Source: Streptomyces microflavus (lineage in GTDB: Bacteria; Actinomycetota; Actinomycetes; Streptomycetales; Streptomycetaceae). From it: a stretch of 64,000 bases of DNA. A model generated the notes under the pieces. The model was not told the DNA's origin. It ran no database searches and was given only the letters and a program-made list of their open reading frames with translations. The stretch covers positions 310,001 to 374,000 of the forward strand of contig NZ_BMUG01000009.1 in assembly GCF_014650075.1 (NCBI RefSeq). Direction: 5' to 3'. The position numbers and the translations under genes are program-made. The first letter of the stretch is position 1, and every line of letters begins with the position of its first letter. Positions 33,638-41,900 of the stretch are shown one piece after another.

Positions 33638-33755
33638 CTACGCGAAGCCTTTGACCTGCCTTTTCGCAGGTCAAGTGCGGTCTGCTGGTCCGGTGAGGTG
33701 CGTGGGTGTCCGTGGTTGTGCGGGGTTGTTGCCGTCGCTACTGCCGTCAGATGGT

Positions 33756-34226
33756 TCAGCCCAGGTACGGCTTCTCGCGCTGTTCCCGGAAGTGTTGGAG
33801 CCTGAGTCGTTGGGTGTGGTGCATCGGCAACTGCTCGATCTCTTCAGGCAGTACGAACCGGAGTTCGGTGGACTCGTCGGAGATTGCCAGTTGGCCGCCG
33901 GTGATGCGGGCGGTGAAGCAGACGTTGAACTGTCGCCGGACCTCGCCGTCGGTGTAGGCGATGATGTGTTTCGGGTCGGTGTAGGTGCCGACCAGGCCAG
34001 TGATCTCGACGTCGAGGCCGGTCTCCTCTTTGACCTCGCGGACGGCTGTGCCTGGCAGGGAGTCGGTGAGGTCCATTCCGCCTCCGGGCAGGGCCCATAG
34101 GTCGTTGTCGCGGCGGCGCTGGAGGAGGATGCGCCCGTGGTCGTCGGTGACGACGGCGGAGGCAGCGACGACCATGCTGTTCGGCTTGGGCGCGTTGGGG
34201 TCGTCGTAGTACTCGGTGCGTGCCAC
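33756..34226 (-). CDS. Nudix hydrolase
   Basis: 156 residues from GTG 34226, with GAGGAAG 8 bases upstream. The Nudix box reads GGGMDLTDSLPGTAV then REVKEETGL; the first Glu of the usual GX5E is Asp here, while the metal-binding REVKEE is intact. The protein begins with a short tail (VARTEYYDDPNAPKPNSM). It would hydrolyse a nucleoside diphosphate derivative. It is preceded, with 2 bases between, by an XRE-type regulator gene; this Nudix-XRE pair is widespread in Streptomyces accessory elements (from memory). Confidence 0.9.
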   Translation of the reverse strand: MARTEYYDDPNAPKPNSMVVAASAVVTDDHGRILLQRRRDNDLWALPGGGMDLTDSLPGTAVREVKEETGLDVEITGLVGTYTDPKHIIAYTDGEVRRQFNVCFTARITGGQLAISDESTELRFVLPEEIEQLPMHHTQRLRLQHFREQREKPYLG

Positions 34227-34228
34227 GG

Positions 34229-34975
34229 TCAGTCTTCCTCTCGTACGGGGGTTGCGGTCGCCCACACGGCGTCGAAGCTGTCGGCGTAGGTGTCGAACAT
34301 GCCGCTCTCCTGGTGTCGGCGAAGGTGCCACACGGGGGCGGCGTACGCGTTGACGCCCCAGACGTGTGCGTTGACGAGTTGCTGGTCGTCGGCGCGGTAG
34401 AGGGAGTTGTAGAGCGTGGTTTCGTGGGTGCGGACTTCGATGCCGGGGGTGTCGGCGAGCGGCTTGTAGTGCATGAGCGCGAGGCGGCAGCGGGATTCGA
34501 TGCCGTGTCCGAACCGCTCTTCCTGGCCGCGGGCTTGGACGTTGTCGCTGTCGGGGTCCCCGATCGCGATGCGGACGGTGCAGCCTTCGGCGGCGCGTTC
34601 GGTGAGGAGTTCGTTCAGCCGCGGGTAGGCCTCGTGGAGGAAGACTGCCGCGTAGACGAGGATGTCGATCCGTTCCCGGGCCTGGGCCATCAGGTCGGTG
34701 AACGCCGAGACGGGGATGTCGGCCCGCTGTTCGTAGAGCGCCACCAGTTCGGGGCTGATGGCGCGGGCGGGGCGGGCCTGGCGGAGCGCCGGCCAGAGTG
34801 CGTGCACGTCTTCTCCCAGGGCCTTGGCCGCCTGGAGGGCGGTGGCACGACGTGGGATACGCCCGAGGTTCACCCAGCGCTCGACCGACTTGGGGTCGAC
34901 CTCGACCTGCTGAGCGAGTGCGGCATACGTCCAGCCTCCCGCCGCCATGACGGCTCGTAGTCTCTCGTTCGGCAC
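34229..34975 (-). CDS. XRE-family regulator with C-terminal phospholipase-D-like domain
   Basis: 248 residues from GTG 34975 (GGGGAG site upstream). The N-terminus is a helix-turn-helix (LRAVMAAGGWTYAALAQQVEVDPKSVERWVNLGRIPRRATALQAAKALG). Residues ~85-240 contain a region typical of the regulators that accompany Nudix genes (DILVYAAVFLHEAYPRLNELLTERAAEGCTVRIAIGDPDSDNV; NAHVWGVNAYAAPVWHL). It probably senses a nucleotide-related signal and controls the pair. Two GGGACGT boxes lie just upstream. Confidence 0.88.
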   Translation of the reverse strand: MPNERLRAVMAAGGWTYAALAQQVEVDPKSVERWVNLGRIPRRATALQAAKALGEDVHALWPALRQARPARAISPELVALYEQRADIPVSAFTDLMAQARERIDILVYAAVFLHEAYPRLNELLTERAAEGCTVRIAIGDPDSDNVQARGQEERFGHGIESRCRLALMHYKPLADTPGIEVRTHETTLYNSLYRADDQQLVNAHVWGVNAYAAPVWHLRRHQESGMFDTYADSFDAVWATATPVREED

Positions 34976-35003
34976 GAGTCTCCCCTTCGTCCCAGGACGG
35001 CAC

Positions 35004-35037
35004 TAGGGACGTTCTACACGGTGCGGGACGTCCCGTA
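35004..35037. promoter_or_regulatory. GGGACGT boxes upstream of the XRE-Nudix pair
   Basis: CGGGACGTCCCG (35024-35035) is a perfect 12-bp palindrome and AGGGACGTTCT (about 35005-35015) is a degenerate copy. They lie between the divergent XRE gene and the small-gene cluster; a likely operator for the XRE protein (inference). Confidence 0.6.
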
Positions 35038-35148
35038 ATGGGGTTTGGTGGAGGTTCCTTCGTCCTGGTGACCGGCGTGAGGATCGGTGCCGACCTTGCG
35101 GCACCAACAGGCCCAGGGCACGCATCAACGCCGCCGAGGAGCGTCACC

Positions 35149-35232
35149 GTGCGAATGAGCGCCACCCCGTGTGTTCCCGCCCTGCGACTGGACGCCCGGT
35201 CGCGGGCCGCCTCGCCGGGGCGGTCACGATGA
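35149..35232 (+). CDS. 27-residue small ORF leading a three-gene cluster
   Basis: GTG 35149 follows a GAGGAG site 8 bases upstream and encodes VRMSATPCVPALRLDARSRAASPGRSR (ATG 35155 is an alternative start). The stop overlaps the start of the next gene as ATGA, so it could be a coupling leader peptide or a small protein. No homology is recognised. Position and ribosome site are the only support. Confidence 0.5.
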   Translation: MRMSATPCVPALRLDARSRAASPGRSR

Positions 35233-35471
35233 CGGCCCCCACCCCTGATGCCGACGGGCACACCGTCTCGCCCGATGCCGGCGCCGTGGTGGTCGACCGG
35301 CGGAGCGGCAAGGTGGGCGTGGTGATGGGGCGTGTAGGGCCGTGCGTGCAGCTTCGGCCGCCGTGCGGTGGCCGGGAGTGGGACGTGCCGCCAGAGGACG
35401 TACGTACGCCGACTCCGGCGGAGGAGTTGAGCGCGAAGGTGGCCGTGGCCAACCGGAGGTGGGGACGGTGA
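35229..35471 (+). CDS. Small hypothetical protein of an accessory element
   Basis: 80 residues from ATG 35229, overlapping the leader ORF stop. It reads MTAPTPDADGHTVSPDAGAV VVDRRSGKVGVVMGRVGPCV and then QLRPPCGGREWDVPPEDVRTP. It looks like a small beta-barrel of the kind found repeatedly in Streptomyces integrative elements next to regulators; the function is unknown. The stop overlaps the next start as GTGA. Confidence 0.78.
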   Translation: MTAPTPDADGHTVSPDAGAVVVDRRSGKVGVVMGRVGPCVQLRPPCGGREWDVPPEDVRTPTPAEELSAKVAVANRRWGR

Positions 35472-35704
35472 CCCCTCGCTCGGTCCTGCGCTACGAGACC
35501 TGGACGCTCCAGCCCGACCGCGAGCCGGACGCGGAGCCGGTCCATTACGCGATGCAGTGCGCCGTGGACGGAGAGACCTCGCCGACAAGCGAGGACTTCG
35601 CCGAACCGCAGGACTGGGTACTCCGGCACTGCGGCCAGAACCCGTCCCACCACACCTACCGGGAGATCATCACCCGCCCCTGGCGGACCTGGCGCCAGAC
35701 GTGA
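35468..35704 (+). CDS. DUF7848-like small protein
   Basis: 78 residues from GTG 35468, coupled to the previous gene by a GTGA overlap. The sequence RYETWTLQPDREPDAEPVHY, AMQCAVDGETSPTSEDF and WVLRHCGQNPSHHTYREIITRPWR carries Cys residues in AMQCAVDG and RHCGQNP and a His pair, suggesting a small metal-binding domain. I relate it to DUF7848 proteins of actinobacterial accessory regions (from memory). The function is unknown. A long hairpin follows. Confidence 0.8.
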   Translation: MTPRSVLRYETWTLQPDREPDAEPVHYAMQCAVDGETSPTSEDFAEPQDWVLRHCGQNPSHHTYREIITRPWRTWRQT

Positions 35705-35750
35705 CCCGCCTCGCTCGCCCAGGCGCCGCACTGCGCTGACCCACCCGACT

Positions 35751-35814
35751 CCCGTCCCTGCCGGGCGCAGCCGATCGAGGCTCCCCCGCACTCGTCAGCC
35801 CCGGCAGGGACGGG
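35751..35814 (+). terminator. Long-loop hairpin after the small-gene cluster
   Basis: Bases 35751-35765 pair perfectly with 35800-35814 (15 bp) around a 34-base loop. Confidence 0.6.
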
Positions 35815-36261
35815 CCTCACGTACGTGCCGTGCCCATGGCTGTGGGGGTTCTGGCCTCTGCCACAGAAAGTCAGCCACGACGACGGGCTCGCCGACCGAC
35901 CACCCGCCACGTGTGTCTCGCTCAACCCCGCACCGGCATCAGCCCCGTTATCTCCATCGTCACGGCCCCCAGCCAGGCAGCAAGCATGGGCGTCCGGGAC
36001 GGCGCGAGCCCGCCGGGCGGCCTCTCAGGTGCCCGGCCAGCCTGCTGCTGAGGGGTCGGACCGGGGCTTCCGATTGGTGGTCCGGCTACGCTCCCGGGCT
36101 CTGCGCGCCGAGTGGTCGGCGGCCGTCGCCAGCGGTGCGGCAGACAGGAGCGGGCGGCGGTCGCCGACCGCCGGCGCGGCGGCCCGCGTCAGCGGGGCGC
36201 CCTTGATCAAGTAAAGAAACTCTGAACAGCTCGCCTGCTGGTCAGGCTGTCCGGACGATGG
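35815..36261. other. Stretch without a supported gene
   Basis: Short open frames occur on both strands, but none has a ribosome site plus normal codon bias or a recognised domain. In related integrative elements transfer and replication genes lie between the regulator cluster and the GntR gene; they are absent here, so this may be a deletion scar. Confidence 0.5.
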
Positions 36262-36981
36262 TCAGGGTCGCTGCTGTCGGCGCTTCTTCGATTCGGCCAG
36301 TGCGGTATTCAGCTTCTCGCTCGGCGATACGCCCGGTTCGGCGTCGTCGTGGAGGGGTGGCAGGAACAGGCCGCGTCGGCTCTTCTCTCGCTTGACCTTG
36401 CGGCGCTCGCTGAAGAGTCGTTGATGCTCTTCGCGGACCACGTCCCATCGCCGGTCTAGCTCCGCTTCCCGCGCCAGCAGCTCCTCGTCGCTGAGGTCGG
36501 CGAACTCGGTGGCGGCAGCACGCGCCTCCCGGTCGATCTCATCGCGCAGCAGGTAGTTCGTGATGGGCCCGTGGTACTTGCCCGGCTCAGGCTCCTGGCG
36601 CACGAAGACGCCACGCCCCTTGACCGCGTACACGAGCCCCGCTTGCTTGAGGCTTCGATAGGCGTTCTGGGCGGTGGAGTTGGCGACTTTGAACCGCTCT
36701 TGGACCTCCCGGGCGGGAGGGAGCTGGGAGCCCGGAGGGTAGGTGCCATCCAGGATTTCCCGGCGGAGGATGTCGGCGACCTGGGCGTACGGCGGTCGGG
36801 CGTCTTCGTTGCGGATGACGTCGACCGGCCAGTCCGGCCCTTCGGTGACAGAGTCCTCGTGATCGCCATTGGCTCCTTCGGCATTCTGGCCGGCGGAGGT
36901 GCTGACGTAGCTGCCCCGGCCGAGCTGGGAGTAGACCAGCCCTCGCCCCACCTCATCCCGCCGCACCCGCTCCCGCGCCAA
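36262..36981 (-). CDS. GntR-family regulator with a fused remnant at the N-terminus
   Basis: Up to 239 residues from TTG 36981 (GTG 36966 and 36951 are alternatives). The functional winged helix lies at about residues 62-128: RPPYAQVADILRREILDG, YPPGSQLPPAREVQERFKVANSTAQNAYRSLKQAGLVYAVKGRGVFVRQ. The C-terminal ~100 residues are charged helices. Residues 14-28 (GLVYSQLGRGSYVST) look like the end of a second GntR domain, a copy of GLVYAVKGRGVFVRQ. The gene's start also runs antisense into the 5' end of the integrase remnant. The N-terminus is thus probably a recombination product. Such regulators control transfer genes in actinomycete integrative elements. Confidence 0.82.
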   Translation of the reverse strand: MARERVRRDEVGRGLVYSQLGRGSYVSTSAGQNAEGANGDHEDSVTEGPDWPVDVIRNEDARPPYAQVADILRREILDGTYPPGSQLPPAREVQERFKVANSTAQNAYRSLKQAGLVYAVKGRGVFVRQEPEPGKYHGPITNYLLRDEIDREARAAATEFADLSDEELLAREAELDRRWDVVREEHQRLFSERRKVKREKSRRGLFLPPLHDDAEPGVSPSEKLNTALAESKKRRQQRP

Positions 36982-38199
36982 CAGCGACGGAACCGTCTAC
37001 CAGCGCAAGGACAGCCGCTGGGAAGCCGCCGGATACATCCTCGCCCCCGGCAACACCCGCAAGCGCATCCGCGTCTACGGCACCACCCGCAAGGAGGCCC
37101 TGGCCAAGCTCACCGAGAAGATCGCCGCCAGCAACCTCGGCCTGCCCGTCGCGGCAGCCGACATCACCGTCAGCGCGTACCTGAAGTACTGGCTGAACGG
37201 CGTCGCCGTCCACCAGGTGCGGGAGAACACCCACACCCGCTACGCCGCCTGCGTCCGCCTCCATCTCAACCCCGGCCTCGGGGCCAAGAAGCTCGCCCGG
37301 CTCACCGCCCGCGACGTCCTCACCTTCCTCGACCGCCTCCGCGCCAACTGCCAGTGCTGCGCCCAGGGAAGGGACACGGCCCGGCATCAGTGCTGCGCCA
37401 TCGGCCAGTGCTGCGATAAGCAGCTCTCCCCGCTGACCGTGACCTACGTCCACTCGGTCCTCAAGTCCGCCCTAGAGCACGCCGTCCGCGAAGACGACCT
37501 GCCCCGCAACATCAAGACCCCCGCACCCCGCCCCCGGCGCTTCAAACCCTTCACCGCAAGCGAGGCCCGGCAGTTCCTCCACGCAGCCAGTAGCGACCGG
37601 CTCCACGCACTGTACGAACTCGCCCTGCGCACCGGGCTCCGCAAGGGCGAACTCCTCGGGCTGCACTGGGAAGACCTCGACCTCGACAGTGGCACCGCCA
37701 GCATCCACCGCTCCCTCCAGCGCACTCCTACCGGTGGCCTGACCATCCTTCACACCAAGACCCGCGCCTCCGAACGCCGCATCGCCCTCCCCACCGAATG
37801 CATCAACTCCCTCAAGGCCCACCAGGAACCGCAGTTGGAAGAACGCGGGGCAGCCGGAACAGGCTGGACAGACAATGGGCTCGTCTTACCACCCCCACCG
37901 GTAGACCTCTCGATCCCACCAACCTCACCCGCCGCTTCCGCCGTCTCCTCCACCGCGCGCAGCTCCGGACCATCCGCTTCCACGACCTTCGACACTCGAC
38001 CGCGACCCTGCTCCTGGAACAGGGCATCGACCTCGTCGTCATCAAGGAACTCCTCGGCCACGCCCACATCGGCGTCACCGCCGGCGTCTACGCCCACGTA
38101 CGACTCCGCCTCCAGCGCCAGGCCATCGACACTCTCGGTAGCACCCTCAGCCCGACCGATGACTCGGATGACCCGCCCACCGCAGCCGTCGTCCGCTGA
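36935..38199 (+). pseudogene. Phage-type tyrosine integrase (copy 2), start lost and one frameshift
   Basis: The frame is open from 36935 but has no start codon before GTG 37217, well inside the protein. The N-terminal arm is readable (RANSDGTVYQRKDSRWEAAG; YGTTRKEALAKLTEKIAA), then the core-binding domain with an unusual Cys-rich CQCCAQGRD and CCAIGQCC insert, then LRTGLRKGELLGLHWEDLDL. After DNGLV the frame shifts: TTPTGRPLDPTNLTRRF, HDLRHSTATLLLEQGIDLVVIKELLGHAHIGVTAGVYAHV continue one frame over. A single base missing after 37887 explains the shift. R, HxLRH and Tyr residues survive. A terminator follows at 38220. Confidence 0.88.
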
Positions 38200-38219
38200 C
38201 GTTGCCGTCACAAGACGTC

Positions 38220-38251
38220 AGGCCCCGCCGGAGATCATTCCGGCGGGGCCT
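38220..38251 (+). terminator. Terminator after integrase copy 2
   Basis: AGGCCCCGCCGGA (38220-38232) pairs with TCCGGCGGGGCCT (38239-38251) around GATCAT and is followed by GTTTGAT. Confidence 0.82.
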
Positions 38252-38339
38252 GTTTGATCTATTTTCCCGAGCAATGTAAACGCCCGGGCATTAGGCGTCC
38301 CACATCAGGCGCTTACCGAACCCCTTGATTCGGTTCAGC

Positions 38340-38909
38340 CTATCCGCGTGAAGAAGTATCACTCGCTGGGATCGTATAGGAAGCCGCGAGACTCTCGTCA
38401 AAAAACACGATCAGCTCGTCAGGCATATACGTGAATCCCTCTCCCTCAGCCGCACCTAGAGCAATAACTAGGCTTGACTTATTGGAGAATCCAAGGCGAT
38501 ACGCCCACGGCATTTCAGAACACCCGTCGTTGGGAACGTGCCAGGCAGGACTGATTTCCACAATATCGACCCCAAGGAACCTCTCCCAATCGACATGGTC
38601 GCTCACGTCGATAGTGTCCCCAGGCAAGTCGGCGTCCGACTCTCCAGGTTCCCTAAGCTCGATTGCCATCCCTTCGTTGAGGCCATCCATCGCCCAGGAC
38701 AGGGACAGTGCAGCCCCGGTGCTCATGACCAGGTCAACGGCCATGTCGACTTCATGAGCACGATCCTCCCTGTGCCCTTCGGGCCAGGTTTCCCCCTGCG
38801 GAACTACGTAGCGGACCGCACTCACAGACACCCCCGCGATCACACCCCGAAGGTCGGCGAGACTGGCGTCGCCGCACGCCTTTGCATCCCACGGCTCGAT
38901 TACCAACAT
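38340..38909 (-). CDS. Candidate immunity protein for the Rhs toxin
   Basis: 189 residues from ATG 38909, two bases after the Rhs stop, so the genes are cotranscribed. It is strongly acidic and soluble (MLVIEPWDAKACGDASLADLRGV; VDMAVDLVMSTGAALSLSWAMDGLNEGMAIELREPGESDADLPGD; HVDWERFLGVDIVEISPAW; LGFSNKSSLVIALGAAEGEGFTYMPDELIVFFDE). No named family is recognised. Position, acidity and size are those of an immunity protein that binds the basic toxin tip. GC content is lower than in the neighbouring core genes. A weak hairpin (CCGAA/TTCGG, about 38317-38335) follows. Confidence 0.75.
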   Translation of the reverse strand: MLVIEPWDAKACGDASLADLRGVIAGVSVSAVRYVVPQGETWPEGHREDRAHEVDMAVDLVMSTGAALSLSWAMDGLNEGMAIELREPGESDADLPGDTIDVSDHVDWERFLGVDIVEISPAWHVPNDGCSEMPWAYRLGFSNKSSLVIALGAAEGEGFTYMPDELIVFFDESLAASYTIPASDTSSRG

Positions 38910-38911
38910 GC

Positions 38912-41900
38912 CTAGTACCGCCCGAAGTATTGGAACTGTCCATTTGCGTCGAAGGTCGCACCGATCCCGCGCCCACCAGCAGAGTCCGGCATGATATACC
39001 GCGTTCCGCCTGCGAAGTTGCCGGAATTGACAGCGGACGTAGCTGTTTGCGGATTTGTCAGAATGTCGTCCAACAAATCCTGCCCGGCAGTCTTCAACTC
39101 CTTGCCGGGAACCACAGGGAGATCACCGCGGTTCATATGCTTCTGGTATTCACGCCCTGCATGAGTCGTCTTCCCCTTGGCTGGACGCATTCCACTCTGC
39201 GAAAGCGCATCCAGATCGGGGCAGCCTCCGGAGTTATGCACGAGCACGGGAGTCACACCCGCCAGCACATAGTACGTGTGGAGGTTACTGATGGTCAGGT
39301 TGTAGACCGCTGCGTCCTGGGTCCACCTATCAATAGCGGCGATCTGGGTGCGCCCACCCGCGCTGGTCTGAAGACGCTGGCCGGGGATCAGGTCCTTGGC
39401 ATCAACCCACTCTCCCGCCTCGGGCACCCAGAAGGGGTGCCCATCTGTGGCTGTGATGGCAGTGGGCTTACTATCCGAATCCGGCGATGCAGCAAGGGTG
39501 ATGTACACAAGATCCTTGCTCCCATCGCCCCTTATTTCTGCAGTGACCGTCTCAGCACGTGATTTCCCAGTCTCGGGGTCGGTGGCCAGGACCTTGTCTC
39601 CAGCCTCTACCTCCTCAATGGGCATAGCAGTGCCGTCGGCCATCAGCACCTGGGTACCCGGGGGGAAGCTGTTACCGGTGTCACATTTTCCGCTTCCGCG
39701 CCCCGCCTTGGCGCGACCTCTGCCTGACAGACGAATGCGACCGTTGCCTTCCAAGCCGACTTCCTGAAGGACGCTCATCAGGTGCGAACCGTAGAGGTCG
39801 TCCTCGCATGAACCGACTTCCTGGCACGCCCCCCAGAAAGCGGATACCTTGATGCTGGATTCGTCGTCACGAGTACCGGGCTGATAGTGGAAAGTGTTCA
39901 GGATCCTGTCATAGGCAAGAAGGAACTCACGCCGCTTAACTTCTGGGACGGGCAGTCTCCCGCCCTGAGGACTCAGATATTTCTGTTCATTCACTCCCGG
40001 CTGTGGATTGGGATTAGCTTTCCGATACGGGTCTGTCGTAGGCATGAACTTCTGGCCGGGCTTCTTGACCGTGACCGTTCCGTTCCGGCGGTCGTAGGCG
40101 TCCTCATCCTGGGCACTGCCGCCCGTAGCCATGGGCCGCAGACCGTCGGGGTCCCATTTTGTGATGGGGTCGTTGTTGGCGTACGTGTACCCGTTCATCT
40201 GCTGCGGGTCGGTGAGATCGAAGAGCGGATCAACAGAAATGAAGCGGCCGAGGTCCGGGTCGTACTCCCGTGCGCCGAGGTGAGTGAGCCCGCTGTCCTT
40301 GTCCATCGTTCCGCCGACGAACCCCTTGTCGCCCGACCACGTCGAGGGCGCGATGCCGCGAGGTGCGCCGAAGATCGTGGTCTTGCGGCGGGTGACGGTC
40401 TGCGACGCGTCGGCGGAGACCTGCGTGGTGGTCGTTCGGTGGTGGTCGCCGACCAGGAAGGTCAGCTTGCCGCCCGTTCGCATGGCGACCGTCTCGCCAC
40501 CGGCCGCGTAGTAGCGCGTACCTGAGACCTTGCCGGCCTTGTCCAGGTGCAGTTCGTTGCCGAAGGGAAGGTAGAGCGTGGTTCCGGTGGAGTCGCGCCG
40601 CACGATGCGGTCGCCTCCGGAGCCGTAGAGATAGCTGGAGGTCTGGGTGGCTTGCGTGACCGACTGCAGATGGCCTTCCGCATCCCACTTGAGAGCCTGC
40701 GGAGCGGCGTTGCCGATCTTGCGGGTCTCCATATTGCCGGCGTCGTCGTAGGTGTACGTCTCCGTCCGGGCCTGGGCACCCGTCTGCGAGACGCCCGGCA
40801 GATTGTGCGTTCCCGCTTTCGGCGTGGCGTACGTCCGCACGATGTCCGAGGCAGGCCCTGCGGCGGCAGTGTGCTGTGTTTCCGTCTTGCGGTTGCCCAC
40901 GACGTCGTAGGTGTATGTCGTCCAGTACGGATCCGGGCCGCCGATCACCGCAGGAACAGGGGCGGTTGCCGCGCAGTTGTCGGTGGCGGTCCACGCTTCG
41001 GTGACCTGCCGCAGGGCATCGCGAGCGAAGCACTGCGTGTCGTCGACAGCGGTGGCGTCCTGCCCGGTGGTCGTACCGATCCGGGTGACGTTGCCCGCGG
41101 GATCGTAGGAGTAGCGGACATCATCGATCCGCCCGGGAGCGGCCTCGCGATCCGCCAGTGCCCGGGTCAGGTCGCCCGTGTGCTCGTCGTACTCGCTGGT
41201 CAGCCACAGATGCCGGCCGAAGGCTCCGAGCTCCTTCTTCGCGGGGCGGCCGTAGTGGTCGTATGTCACGGAGGACAGCAACGTGTCTCCGCCGGCGGAG
41301 ACCACCATCGGGAGGCCGGAGGCGTGCCCGTAGGCGTTGATGACATCCTCAGCGGGAAGACCCCCCATCGCGGGGTGGGAGCTCTCCATCAGGTGCCCCG
41401 TGTTGGGGTTGTAGATGTCCGTCCACTCGTACGTGCCGGCCAGCGCTCCCTCGGCTGCCGGGATCGTTACGCGGCTGATGGTGGGCTTGTAGAAGGCGTT
41501 GTATCCGACCACGGTGCTCATGTACCGGGCGGAGCCCTCGTACCGGCTCGTGCTGTAGAGCTGTCCCAGCCCCTTGGATGCCTTGTCGTACTCCCAGTCC
41601 GCCCGCTTGGTGGTGCCCTGCAGCAGCTCGGTCGGACGGCCCAGTTCGTCGTACTTCGTCGTCAAGGTGACCTTGCGCCCGTCCGTCACCGTTACGGGAC
41701 GCCCACCCTGGTCGTAAGCCGTGTCGGAGATGCCCTTGTCCGGGTCCTCCATGTGGTTCTGCCGGCCTGCGGCGTCGTAGCCGTACTTCCACACCGCCCC
41801 TGAAGGGTCGGTCAGTTGAGTCAGCTGTCCGAGTTTGTTGTACATGTAGGCCGTCGACTGCGACTTCGTCCTCGCCGCGTCCGTGTACTGCTTGAGGTCG

